Assembly: GCA_001298575.1 (NCBI GenBank)
Contig: LJCV01000242.1
Span: 22,873-86,872, forward strand
Length of the DNA stretch: 64,000 nt
Source of the DNA: Actinobacteria bacterium OK074
GTDB taxonomy: Bacteria > Actinomycetota > Actinomycetes > Streptomycetales > Streptomycetaceae
Direction: 5' to 3'
Shown here: piece after piece, positions 43,097 to 51,443 of the stretch
Position numbering within the stretch: position 1 is the first letter of the stretch
How the letters are laid out: each line of letters begins with the position of its first letter
Made by a program: the position numbers and the translations under genes
Notes under the pieces: model-generated
Databases searched by the model: none
What the model saw: the letters and a program-made list of their open reading frames with translations, nothing else
Told to the model about the DNA's origin: nothing

Positions 43097-44164
43097 TCAG
43101 GGAGTTTCCGTGACCCGCTCTTCGGTGGGGAGCAAGGGGTTCCCGATCAGAGCCGGTCCCTGATCACTCAGGACGCGGGTGCCGGGCACGATGATGTCGA
43201 GGTGGTACTGGGTGAACGGGGTCAGTCCCAGGCCGATGTGCAGACAGCCTTCGGTACCGCCGTACACCTCGTTCATGGCGTGGTTGCCGGGCATCATGTC
43301 GAGGGAGGTGTTCAGCGCGTGGCCGATCTCCCAGACGATGCGGTAGCGGGAGTCCACGGCGAACATGTGCTCCAGCATCGCCACGGCGGGAGCGGCACCG
43401 GGGCTCAGCGCCTCCAGGGCGGTGATCCGGCCCCGTACGACGGTGGCCTTGATCGCGTGCTCGCGCATGGCCGCCAGCTCGCCGTGGATCCGGGCCTGGT
43501 CGACCCGCGAGAACAAGGGTGTTCCGCTGTGCAGGATCGGATGGCCGCGCAGGACGAGTTCGCCCTCCAGCGGAAGGTGCAGGTCCTCGTGGAAGTCGGT
43601 GATCTCGATGGGGAGCACGCTGATCTCCCCGGCGGGAACGATCTGCTGGTCCCCCCAGTCGACCGGGCCGGCCTGCTGGTTCCACACGAGCCCGTCGCTG
43701 AGATGCTCCAGGACGGCCCGGGTGCCGTACGTGATGTCCACGTATTGCAGGCTCCTGGCCTCCTCGGCCAGTTCGAAGAAGGTGTCGGAGAACGCCTCCT
43801 GGTCCGCGGCCGAGGTCCGTTCCATCACGCCGAGGAAGTGGCTTATCTCCGTGATCGTGGTGGGCGTCGAATTGCACGCCATCGCCAACAGCTTGCGGCG
43901 CCCGCCCAGCAGTTCCGGATCGGGCGACTGGAAGAACTGGCCCGGTGAAATCACCAGAATGTGGGCCGGCTCCGGAATGACCTTCTCCAGGAGATCCTCG
44001 AACCGGTCGCCCTCGGCAAGAGAAACGGTCATGTATTTGTCGTACGGGGCGTCGCGGACCACCGTGAATTCGTCGACGAGCTGAGGATTGGTCACCAGAC
44101 AGAATGTGCTGCCGACGGCCTCGCCCAGCTGACTGAGCCTGCCCGGATCGATGCGTACGGTCAT
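43097..44164 (-). CDS. M29 aminopeptidase/NicX-like protein B
   Basis: A 355-aa paralogue of the 41685-42773 product: STFCLVTNPQ, ILVISPGQFFQSPDPELLG, LVWNQQAGP, GEISVLPIEITDFH, RYRIVWEIGHALNTSLDMMP and NEVYGGTEGCLHIGLGLTPF. The C-terminal Glu/His-containing segment suggests a metal site like that of M29 peptidases or NicX. The ATG at 44164 follows GGAGGAGGGCCC. It is the first gene of the operon that continues through the tiny peptide, M29-like A, HDO, GNAT-like and M14 genes. Whether it hydrolyses, oxidises or simply binds the peptide cannot be read from the sequence. Confidence 0.6.
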   Translation of the reverse strand: MTVRIDPGRLSQLGEAVGSTFCLVTNPQLVDEFTVVRDAPYDKYMTVSLAEGDRFEDLLEKVIPEPAHILVISPGQFFQSPDPELLGGRRKLLAMACNSTPTTITEISHFLGVMERTSAADQEAFSDTFFELAEEARSLQYVDITYGTRAVLEHLSDGLVWNQQAGPVDWGDQQIVPAGEISVLPIEITDFHEDLHLPLEGELVLRGHPILHSGTPLFSRVDQARIHGELAAMREHAIKATVVRGRITALEALSPGAAPAVAMLEHMFAVDSRYRIVWEIGHALNTSLDMMPGNHAMNEVYGGTEGCLHIGLGLTPFTQYHLDIIVPGTRVLSDQGPALIGNPLLPTEERVTETP

Positions 44165-44328
44165 GGGCCCTCCTCCGTGACGGTAACCAGGCCGGACAAC
44201 ACGCCATGTGGAAACTCCTGGTTCGCTCCCCACCATCACAGAACCACCCGGACAACACCATGGGACCATCGTCCTGCAAGCCGCCCGGGACCTACGTCCC
44301 ATAAACGCCTACTCGCGAGGCGTTGGCA

Positions 44329-44373
44329 GATCCCTTTCCCGAGGCCGGAGTTCAGCGGGTTCCTGGGCGCCGA
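44329..44373 (+). pseudogene. Short DUF397 3' remnant
   Basis: Reads IPFPRPEFSGFLGAE, matching the last part of DUF397 (compare TFPAPEFTAFLAAAR at 7145-7363), with about 30 bp of DNA similarity to the repeats at 7.3 and 14.7 kb. It marks the right side of the biosynthetic region. The rest of the 44165-44396 spacer shows nothing else I can name. Confidence 0.5.
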
Positions 44374-44396
44374 GTGCGGAGTTCGGCGCGCGGGTC

Positions 44397-45134
44397 TCAC
44401 AGCCCGGCGGTCAGCACTCCCGCCTCGACCGCCGGTTCCGCCGACTCCGCCGGTTCCGCCTGCTCCCCGCCCACCGTCGCCGTCGCCGGCGGCGCCGTCG
44501 TCGTCGCCAGTGGTGCCCGCCACCACGCCCGGCTGTACCAGCCGCCGGGCAGCCGGCGGCCCGCGAGCGTGCCGCCGGGGTAGTAGTACGGCGTCGCCTC
44601 GCCCCGGCGGTACGACACCGCGTACGTCTCGCCGGTCACGATGACCCGGCCGTCGCGGGCCGTGATCTGCGGGGTGCCCAGGTCGGGGAGGGCGGGGGGG
44701 GGGTCGAGGCCGAGGGCGGTGCGGGCCGCGCGGACGTAGTGGAGGCCCTCGACCGCGGTCCGGGTCACCTCCGCGTACTGCGCCGCCGTCGCGGCCGTGG
44801 GGAGGAGGGCGACCGCCACGTCCCGGCGCTCGGCGGCGTCGGCCAGCGCCTGCGCCGCCGTACGGTCGAGCTTGGCGCCGAGGGCCGAGTCGAGGGCGCC
44901 GTAGAGGGTGGCGAGGCTGCCGCCGAGCCGCTGGGACCAGAGGCGGGCCTGGGCCTCGGCGTCACCGTCGGGCGCCACAGAGGTTTCAGGCGCAGCCGCC
45001 TCCGTCTTCTCCTCCGGCTTCTCCTCCGACTCCGGCACCGGCCCCGCGTACGGCCCCACCGAGCGCCGCTGGACGACGATCCCGGCCACCGCCCCGACGA
45101 TCAGCAACACTGCGATCAGCACAGCGAATCCCAT
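44397..45134 (-). CDS. Membrane-anchored hypothetical protein
   Basis: A 245-aa protein with one N-terminal membrane segment (MGFAVLIAVLLIVGAVAGIV), an acidic linker (EEKPEEKTEAAAPE), a helical domain at about 65-145 (RLGGSLATLYGALDSALGAK) and a C-terminal region with ETYAVSYRRGEATPYYYPGG and a Tyr/Trp-rich stretch. The bulk would be cytoplasmic or extracytoplasmic depending on topology. This is a conserved-looking Streptomyces protein of unknown role; GGAGGAGGCC precedes the start. Confidence 0.7.
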   Translation of the reverse strand: MGFAVLIAVLLIVGAVAGIVVQRRSVGPYAGPVPESEEKPEEKTEAAAPETSVAPDGDAEAQARLWSQRLGGSLATLYGALDSALGAKLDRTAAQALADAAERRDVAVALLPTAATAAQYAEVTRTAVEGLHYVRAARTALGLDPPPALPDLGTPQITARDGRVIVTGETYAVSYRRGEATPYYYPGGTLAGRRLPGGWYSRAWWRAPLATTTAPPATATVGGEQAEPAESAEPAVEAGVLTAGL

Positions 45135-45298
45135 GATTTCTCGGCCTCCTCCGGCGCTACGGTGTCCGCGCGGCGGCCGTCTCACCACCTCGCTCGTCCC
45201 TATGACACGACATGGCGCTGTGATCTCCATCCAGGAAACCTGTGTGCTTGCGGTGAGGTTTCGGAGAGCCCCGACGAGCCCCCCGAAACCGGTCACCC

Positions 45299-46726
45299 TC
45301 AGACGGAAGGCGCGGAAGACGTAGAAGGAGCAGAGGAGGACGCAGAACCGGCACCCGAAGAAGAACCGGAACCGGAACTGGAACCGGAACCCTTCCCCAC
45401 CGCCGTGTCCGCCTGCCGCCGAATGAGCATCGCCCCGCCCACCGCCAGGACCGACGCCGCCGACAGGATGTAGAGCCCCCCGTGCGTGCTGCCCGTCGTG
45501 TCCTTCAGGTACCCGAAGAGGAAGGGCGAGACGAAACCGCCCAGGTTTCCGAGGGAGTTGATGAGTGCCAGGCCGGGCGCGGCGATCCGCAGGTCGAGGC
45601 CGGACTGGGCCATCGGCCAGAACAGCGTGGCCCCGCACTTGGAGCCGACGCCCGCGAGAGTGATCGCGGCGAGGCCCCACCAGGGGTTGCCGAGCGTGGC
45701 CAGGAACGTGCCGATCGCGGAGACCACGAGGGCGACGGCGAGGTAGGGGCGGCGGTCGGGGGCGCGGTCGGTGAAGTGGCTCATCGAGTACATGGCGACG
45801 ATGGAGCAGACCGGCGGGATCGCCGCGAGCAGGCCGACCTGGAAGGACGACAGGCCGCCGATCTCCTCGATCAGGCTGGGCAGCCAGAAGGTGATCGCGT
45901 ACCCGGTGAGCGTCGTCGCGAAGAACACCGAGGTCAGGAGCAGGACCTGGGGGTGCACGAGGAGCTTGAGGCGGGAGACCTTCGGCGCGCGGTCGCGCAC
46001 CTCCTCGTCGCGGGCGACCGCCGTGCGCAGCGCCTGCTTCTCCGCCGCGCTCAGCCAGCGCGCGTCCTCGATCCGCGAGACCAGGAAGAGGCCCGCGATG
46101 ATGCCGACGACGATGGAGAAGACGCCCTCCAGGCCGAACATCCAGCGCCAGCCCGCGATGCCGCCCGCGCCGTGCAGTTCGAGGAGGGCCCCGGTGATCG
46201 GCCCGGTCACCACGCCGGCCGCGGCCGAGCCGCCGAGGAAGATGGCCGTGGCCCGGCCGCGGCTGGAGTCGGGCAGCCACTGGGTGATGTACAGCATGGC
46301 GCCGGGGAAGAAGCCCGCTTCGGCGACACCGAGCAGGAACCGCAGGCCGTAGAAGGTCATCGTGTTGTGGATGAAGCACATCGCGACGATCACCAGACCC
46401 CAGGTGATCATGATGCGGGTCAGCCAGACGCGGGCGCCGAAGCGTTCGAGGAGCATGTTGCTCGGCACCTCGAACAGGGCGTAGCCGATGAAGAACAGCC
46501 CGGCCCCGAAGCCGTACGCGGCGGCGCTGACGCCGACGTCCGCCTGGAGCTCGTCCTGGACGAAGCCGACGTTCGTCCGGTCCATCTGGTTGACCAGCAG
46601 CATCAGCACCAGGATCGGCATCATCCGCCGCAGGAACTTCCCGACCGCCCGCCCCTCGACCTCGGACACCACGGTCTCCACCGTCCCCGCCGCCCGCTCC
46701 GGGCTCTCCGCCGAGGGTTGCGACAT
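45299..46726 (-). CDS. MFS transporter of the anion:cation symporter (ACS) type
   Basis: A 475-aa protein with twelve predicted membrane segments and ACS-family features: LLVNQMDRTNVGFVQDELQA in the first segment, the loop FEVPSNMLLERFGARVWLTR, GLRFLLGVAEAGFFPGAMLY and STHGGLYILSAA near the end. ACS members import organic anions such as sugar acids, tartrate or aromatic acids. The C-terminal ~30 residues are Ser/Gly-rich. Monocistronic, divergent from the FG-GAP gene. Confidence 0.88.
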   Translation of the reverse strand: MSQPSAESPERAAGTVETVVSEVEGRAVGKFLRRMMPILVLMLLVNQMDRTNVGFVQDELQADVGVSAAAYGFGAGLFFIGYALFEVPSNMLLERFGARVWLTRIMITWGLVIVAMCFIHNTMTFYGLRFLLGVAEAGFFPGAMLYITQWLPDSSRGRATAIFLGGSAAAGVVTGPITGALLELHGAGGIAGWRWMFGLEGVFSIVVGIIAGLFLVSRIEDARWLSAAEKQALRTAVARDEEVRDRAPKVSRLKLLVHPQVLLLTSVFFATTLTGYAITFWLPSLIEEIGGLSSFQVGLLAAIPPVCSIVAMYSMSHFTDRAPDRRPYLAVALVVSAIGTFLATLGNPWWGLAAITLAGVGSKCGATLFWPMAQSGLDLRIAAPGLALINSLGNLGGFVSPFLFGYLKDTTGSTHGGLYILSAASVLAVGGAMLIRRQADTAVGKGSGSSSGSGSSSGAGSASSSAPSTSSAPSV

Positions 46727-46950
46727 CGTTGTCTCCCACTTCGCCGTTCATGTACGCGAACTCTCATCACGTACGTGGGGACAGTACGGAGGCGGCACTT
46801 CCGGGTCAATGAGTTGAACAGAATTCCCCGGGCTGATTTCGGTTCACATGGATGAACTCGATAACTCGATGGCAACTCCCGCCCGCATCCGTACACTTGC
46901 GCGCGTGACATCGGCGTACCGCCGGTACGCCAGGGGTGGAGGGGACTCAC

Positions 46951-48387
46951 ATGACCAACGTGTCAACGGGGAACGGACGAAGAACCGGATGGGGGGCCCG
47001 CGCGCTCCTCGCCGCCGGTCTGGTGGCGGGCGCCCTGCTGCCCGCCACCCCCGCGGCAGCCGTGCACGGCGCCGTACCCGGCGACTTCAACGGCGACGGC
47101 TACCGCGACGCCGTGCTGCCCGCGCCGGGCGCGACCGTGGCCGGGAAGACAGACGCCGGAGCGGTCGTCGTCCTCTACGGCGCCAAGTCCGGGCTGTCCA
47201 CGACCGACGTCTCCCGCCGCAAGACCATCACGCAGAACAGCGCGGGCGTACCGAGCACCGCCGAGAAGGACGACGAGTTCGGCGCCGCCACCGCCACCGC
47301 CGACCTGAACCACGACGGGTACGCCGACCTCGTCATCGGCGCGCCCTACGAGGACACGGCCGCCGGGACCGACGCGGGCATGGTCACCGTGATGTGGGGC
47401 GGCAAGTACGGGCTGCTGGGCTCCTCCGAACTGCCCTCGCCGTCCGACGAGCCCGAGTACTTCGGGCTCGACCTCGCCGCCGTCACCGGCAGCACGAAGA
47501 CCAAGGCGAGTGTGATGGTCGCCGGCTGGGACGGGGCCGTGGGATTCTCCGGACCGTTCAGCCGCAGCGGCGGCTACGGCTCCGTCGGGCTCAACCAGGA
47601 CACCGGGTCGGTCGCGAGCGTCACGCTCGGCTACTTCAGCGGCACCACCAACGCGGACGGAGCCCACGTCACCGTCGGCCTCTCCGACCTGAGCGGCGGC
47701 GCCGTCTACAGCGGGAAGCAGCTCCAGGGCAACGGCCGTATCGCCGCCGCGGGGGACGTCAACGGCGACGGCTACGACGACCTCGTCGTCGGCGACCCCG
47801 AAGATGCCGAAGTCACCGGTGTGGACGGCGCGTTGGGCGGTCGCGTCCTCGTCTACCACGGGTCGGCGGCCGGTATCACCCCCGACACGGTCCCCGCGCA
47901 GATCACCCAGAACACCGCGGGCGTCCCCGACACCAGCGAGAAGGGCGACGACTTCGGCGGCTCGGTCGCGGTGGCCGACCTCAACGGCGACGGGCTCGAC
48001 GAGATCGTCGTCGGCACCCCGCGCGAGGGGATCGGCGGCGCCAGGCGGACCGGCCGGGTGACCGTCATCCCGGGCCGGGCCTCGGGTGCGCTGGGCACCG
48101 GCGCGTACTCCTACTCCCAGTACACGGCGGGAGTCCCGGGCGCCGACGAGAGCGACGACTACTTCGGCACCACGGTCTCCGCCGGGGACATCAACGGCGA
48201 CGGCAAGCCGGAACTCCTCGTCAGCGGCGTCGGCGAGGACAACATGACCGGCGCGGTCTGGGTGTTCCCGGGCTCCGCCTCGGGCCCCAAGGCGGCGGGC
48301 ACCCACATGATCACGGCATCCGCCGTCAACCTCAAGCAGGGGGGCGGCACCTACCTGGGAGGCATGGGGCTGTTCTGGGTCATCTGA
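46951..48387 (+). CDS. Secreted FG-GAP repeat protein
   Basis: A 478-aa exported protein. A signal peptide (RRTGWGARALLAAGLVAGAL, cleavage after TPAAA) is followed by an integrin-alpha-like propeller. FG-GAP units have Ca-binding D-x-N/D-x-D-G-x-x-D loops: DFNGDGYRDAV, DLNHDGYADLV, DVNGDGYDDLV, DLNGDGLDEIV and DINGDGKPELL. Such propellers bind ligands or other proteins outside the cell. GGTGGAGGGGA lies before the ATG. It converges on the dioxygenase gene with a gap of only 6 bp. Confidence 0.88.
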   Translation: MTNVSTGNGRRTGWGARALLAAGLVAGALLPATPAAAVHGAVPGDFNGDGYRDAVLPAPGATVAGKTDAGAVVVLYGAKSGLSTTDVSRRKTITQNSAGVPSTAEKDDEFGAATATADLNHDGYADLVIGAPYEDTAAGTDAGMVTVMWGGKYGLLGSSELPSPSDEPEYFGLDLAAVTGSTKTKASVMVAGWDGAVGFSGPFSRSGGYGSVGLNQDTGSVASVTLGYFSGTTNADGAHVTVGLSDLSGGAVYSGKQLQGNGRIAAAGDVNGDGYDDLVVGDPEDAEVTGVDGALGGRVLVYHGSAAGITPDTVPAQITQNTAGVPDTSEKGDDFGGSVAVADLNGDGLDEIVVGTPREGIGGARRTGRVTVIPGRASGALGTGAYSYSQYTAGVPGADESDDYFGTTVSAGDINGDGKPELLVSGVGEDNMTGAVWVFPGSASGPKAAGTHMITASAVNLKQGGGTYLGGMGLFWVI

Positions 48388-48393
48388 CCGGCG

Positions 48394-49353
48394 TTACGCC
48401 GACGGTGAGGCTGACGGCGACACCGACGGAACCGGTCCGCCCCCGCCCCCACCTCCGTCCTGCCCGTCATGCGTCTCGTCCGGATCCACCCCGACCGTGA
48501 TCGAGCCGCGGACCCCCCTGCCGATGTGCCTCTTGTCGTACCGGAGTCTCAGCAGGCCGCCCGTCGTGCCGCTCTGGTCGTAGATGCCGTCCTCGGTGAG
48601 CGTGGTGCGGGTGGTGGTGTTGGAGGCGTACGGCTCCCGTTCGGCGGAGGCGAGGACGGACTCCTCGGAGAAGAAGAACTGGCCGGTGTGGCAGGCGTGG
48701 CCGCCCTCGTACCCGGCCTCGGTCCACTCGCCGTCCACGTGCACCTTGGTGTGGATGTGCGCGCAACGGCCCTGATACCAGCCGGGGAAGACCGTCCTGA
48801 AGGTGACCCGGCCGTGCCGGTCGGTCCGCCAGGTGCCGCGCAGGTAGCGCGTGTCGTCGGTCGGCTCCTGGTGGCCGGTGCCGCCGCCCGGGGGAGGGCC
48901 GGTGGGGATGCCGGTGGGTGTGCCGGTCGGGGGTTCGCCCGTGGGGGCGGGGCCTCCGCCGCCGCTGCCCTGGTCCTCGTAGCCGGAGTAGACGCCGACC
49001 GCGTCGCAGTGCCAGATGTCGACGGCCGCGTTCCGGATCGGCCGGCAGGTCACGGAGTCGATCACGGTGAGGCCGAGGAGGAGCGGGATGCCCTCGCGGT
49101 CCTCGGTGATGTCCCGCCGGAGCTTGTCCGCGTCGATGTAGTACGGCCCCTCGACGGTCTCGGAGGTCAGCCGGTAGCAGGCGGTGGCGGCGGTCGAGGC
49201 CGCGGCCGGGTCCGCCGCCGTACCGTCCGCCGCGGTCGCGTTCACCGCGAGGGCGCCGCCCAGGCCCGCCGCGGCCATCGTTCCGGCGCCGGCCGCCAGG
49301 ACCGTACGACGTGGCACCTTGGTTCTTTCTTGGGGGAATGGAGAATCCGTCAT
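48394..49353 (-). CDS. Intradiol ring-cleavage dioxygenase-like protein with Tat signal
   Basis: A 319-aa protein. A twin-arginine-like N-terminus (VPRRTVLAAGAGTMAAAGLG) suggests export. The catalytic domain shows TVEGPYYIDADKLRRDI (Tyr ligand region), AAVDIWHCDAVGVYSGY (second Tyr) and RCAHIHTKVHV (two His ligands), the pattern of Fe(III) catechol/protocatechuate dioxygenases. A Gly/Pro/Thr-rich insertion at about 135-160 and a Gly/Pro-rich tail are additions. Its substrate is probably a catechol or hydroquinone, but it stands alone, without a degradation operon. Confidence 0.85.
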   Translation of the reverse strand: MTDSPFPQERTKVPRRTVLAAGAGTMAAAGLGGALAVNATAADGTAADPAAASTAATACYRLTSETVEGPYYIDADKLRRDITEDREGIPLLLGLTVIDSVTCRPIRNAAVDIWHCDAVGVYSGYEDQGSGGGGPAPTGEPPTGTPTGIPTGPPPGGGTGHQEPTDDTRYLRGTWRTDRHGRVTFRTVFPGWYQGRCAHIHTKVHVDGEWTEAGYEGGHACHTGQFFFSEESVLASAEREPYASNTTTRTTLTEDGIYDQSGTTGGLLRLRYDKRHIGRGVRGSITVGVDPDETHDGQDGGGGGGGPVPSVSPSASPSA

Positions 49354-49426
49354 GACCCCGGACGCTAGAGCCGGTGAAGATGTCATGAACATGAGAATGA
49401 GCTGTGAATCCCGGCGCGCAGGCGAA

Positions 49427-49458
49427 AGGGCCCGAAACCGTCGTCGGTTTCGAGCCCT
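49427..49458. terminator. aspS terminator
   Basis: AGGGCCCGAAACCG and CGGTTTCGAGCCCT pair with one mismatch around TCGT, 32 bp beyond the aspS stop codon. Confidence 0.75.
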
Positions 49459-49490
49459 CGCTTCAGCCCGCTTCAGCGGACCGCTGTCTT

Positions 49491-51254
49491 CTACTTCGGC
49501 TGCGGCTTCCGCACCGAAATGTGCAGCTCCCGCAGGCGCGCCTCCTCCAGCTCCGTCGGCGCGCCCATCATCAGGTCCTGGGCGTTGCCGTTGAGCGGGA
49601 AGGCGATCGTCTCGCGGATGTTCGGCTCGTCCGCGAGCAGCATGACGATGCGGTCGACGCCGGGGGCGATCCCGCCGTGCGGCGGGGCGCCGAAGCGGAA
49701 CGCGCGGAGCATGCCCGCGAACTCGCGCTCCACGGTCTCCTCGTCGTACCCGGCAATCGCGAACGCCTTGAGCATGATGTCCGGCTCGTGGTTCCGGATC
49801 GCGCCGGAGGACAGCTCGGTGCCGTTGCAGACGATGTCGTACTGCCAGGCCAGGATGTCAAGCGGGTCCTGGTTCTCCAGGGCCTCGGCCCCGCCCTGCG
49901 GCATCGAGAACGGGTTGTGCGAGAAGTCGATCCTCCCGGTCTCCTCGTCCTTCTCGTACATCGGGAAGTCGACGATCCAGCAGAAGCGGAAGACGCCCTC
50001 CTCGAAGTGCCCGGCGCGCTTGGCGGCTTCCACCCGCACCGCGCCCATGATCTTCGAGACCTCGTCGAACTCGCCCGCGCCGAAGAACACCGCGTGCCCG
50101 GCGGCCAGCGACAGCCGCTTGGTCAGCTCGGCGACGTTCGCCTCGGTGAGGAACTTCGCGATCGGGCCGGTCAGCGAACCGTCCTCGGCCACCCGCACCC
50201 AGGCCAGACCCTTCGCGCCCTGCTCGACCGCGTAGTCGCCGAGGCCGTCGAAGAACTTCCGGGTCTGCCCGGCCACGTCCGGCACCGGCAGCGCCCGTAC
50301 GTGCTTGCCCGCGAACGCCTTGAACTCCGAGCCCTCGAAGACGTCGGTGATGTCGACGAGTTCGAGCTGGGCGCGCAGGTCCGGCTTGTCGGAGCCGTAC
50401 TTCAGCATCGACTCGCGGAACGGGATGCGCGGGAAGGGCGAGGTGACCGGACGCCCGCCGCCGAACTCCGTGAACAGCTCGGTCATGAGCTTCTCGATCG
50501 GCTGGAAGACGTCCTCCTGCTCGACGAAGCTCATCTCGACGTCGAGCTGGTAGAACTCGCCCGGCGAACGGTCCGCGCGCGCGTCCTCGTCGCGGAAACA
50601 GGGCGCGATCTGGAAGTAGCGGTCGAAGCCGGAGATCATCAGCAGCTGCTTGAACTGCTGCGGGGCCTGCGGCAGCGCGTAGAAGCGGCCCGGGTTCAGC
50701 CGGGACGGTACGACGAAGTCGCGGGCGCCCTCGGGGGAGGTGGCCGTGAGGATCGGCGTGGCCATCTCGTTGAAGCCGAGCGCGGTCATCTTGTGCCGGA
50801 TGGCCGAGATCACGGCCGTCCGCAGCATGATGTTGCGGTGCATGCGCTCGCGGCGCAGGTCCAGGAAGCGGTATTCCAGCCGCCGCTCCTCGTTGACCCC
50901 GTCCTCGGTGTTGATCGTGAACGGCAGCGGGGCCGCCGCACCGAGCAGCTCGACCTCGCCGACCTCGACCTCGACCTCGCCGGTGGGCAGGTCGGGGTTG
51001 ATGTTCTCGGCGCCGCGGGAGACGACCTTGCCGTCGACGCGGACGGTGGACTCCTTGGAGATCCGGTCGAGGGCCTCGTAGGCGGCCGTGCCGGGGCGGG
51101 CGACGAGCTGCGTGATGCCGTGGTGGTCGCGCAGATCGATGAAGAGGATGCCGCCCAGGTCGCGCCGATTGTGCAGCCAGCCACTCAGCCGGACGTCGCT
51201 GCCGACGTCAGAGGCGCGGAGCTCGCCGCAGGTGTGGGACCTGTACCGATGCAT
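49491..51254 (-). CDS. aspS: Aspartyl-tRNA synthetase
   Basis: A 587-aa class II synthetase of the bacterial type. An N-terminal OB-fold (DVRLSGWLHNRRDLGGILFI) binds the anticodon. Motif 1 is near LDLRRERMHRNIMLRTAVIS, motif 2 is FRDEDARADRSPGEFYQLD, a bacterial GAD insertion follows, and motif 3 is GGIAPGVDRIVMLL near the C-terminus. Without an asparaginyl pathway in view I cannot say whether it is discriminating. A housekeeping gene; its upstream region carries a perfect parS site. Confidence 0.97.
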   Translation of the reverse strand: MHRYRSHTCGELRASDVGSDVRLSGWLHNRRDLGGILFIDLRDHHGITQLVARPGTAAYEALDRISKESTVRVDGKVVSRGAENINPDLPTGEVEVEVGEVELLGAAAPLPFTINTEDGVNEERRLEYRFLDLRRERMHRNIMLRTAVISAIRHKMTALGFNEMATPILTATSPEGARDFVVPSRLNPGRFYALPQAPQQFKQLLMISGFDRYFQIAPCFRDEDARADRSPGEFYQLDVEMSFVEQEDVFQPIEKLMTELFTEFGGGRPVTSPFPRIPFRESMLKYGSDKPDLRAQLELVDITDVFEGSEFKAFAGKHVRALPVPDVAGQTRKFFDGLGDYAVEQGAKGLAWVRVAEDGSLTGPIAKFLTEANVAELTKRLSLAAGHAVFFGAGEFDEVSKIMGAVRVEAAKRAGHFEEGVFRFCWIVDFPMYEKDEETGRIDFSHNPFSMPQGGAEALENQDPLDILAWQYDIVCNGTELSSGAIRNHEPDIMLKAFAIAGYDEETVEREFAGMLRAFRFGAPPHGGIAPGVDRIVMLLADEPNIRETIAFPLNGNAQDLMMGAPTELEEARLRELHISVRKPQPK

Positions 51255-51289
51255 CGTCGTTCATCCAGCCTTCGCGGATCGGGAGTCAT

Positions 51290-51303
51290 GTTTCACGTGA
51301 AAC
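51290..51303. promoter_or_regulatory. parS: parS site (ParB binding)
   Basis: GTTTCACGTGAAAC is the exact palindromic consensus for Streptomyces ParB binding, here extended to a 20-bp palindrome CATGTTTCACGTGAAACATG. It lies 36 bp upstream of aspS. parS sites cluster around oriC, so this places the window in the origin-proximal part of the chromosome. Confidence 0.92.
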
Positions 51304-51443
51304 ATGCCTGGACTAGGGTACCGGCCGCATCATGATCGCCTCTCCGCCATTACCGGGCCCGCAATCCACCTCCGCCCCCCGCTCGACACCGGGCACATAC
51401 ACCAACAGTGGCAGCGACTCACCACATCTTCTTAAATGGGGCA

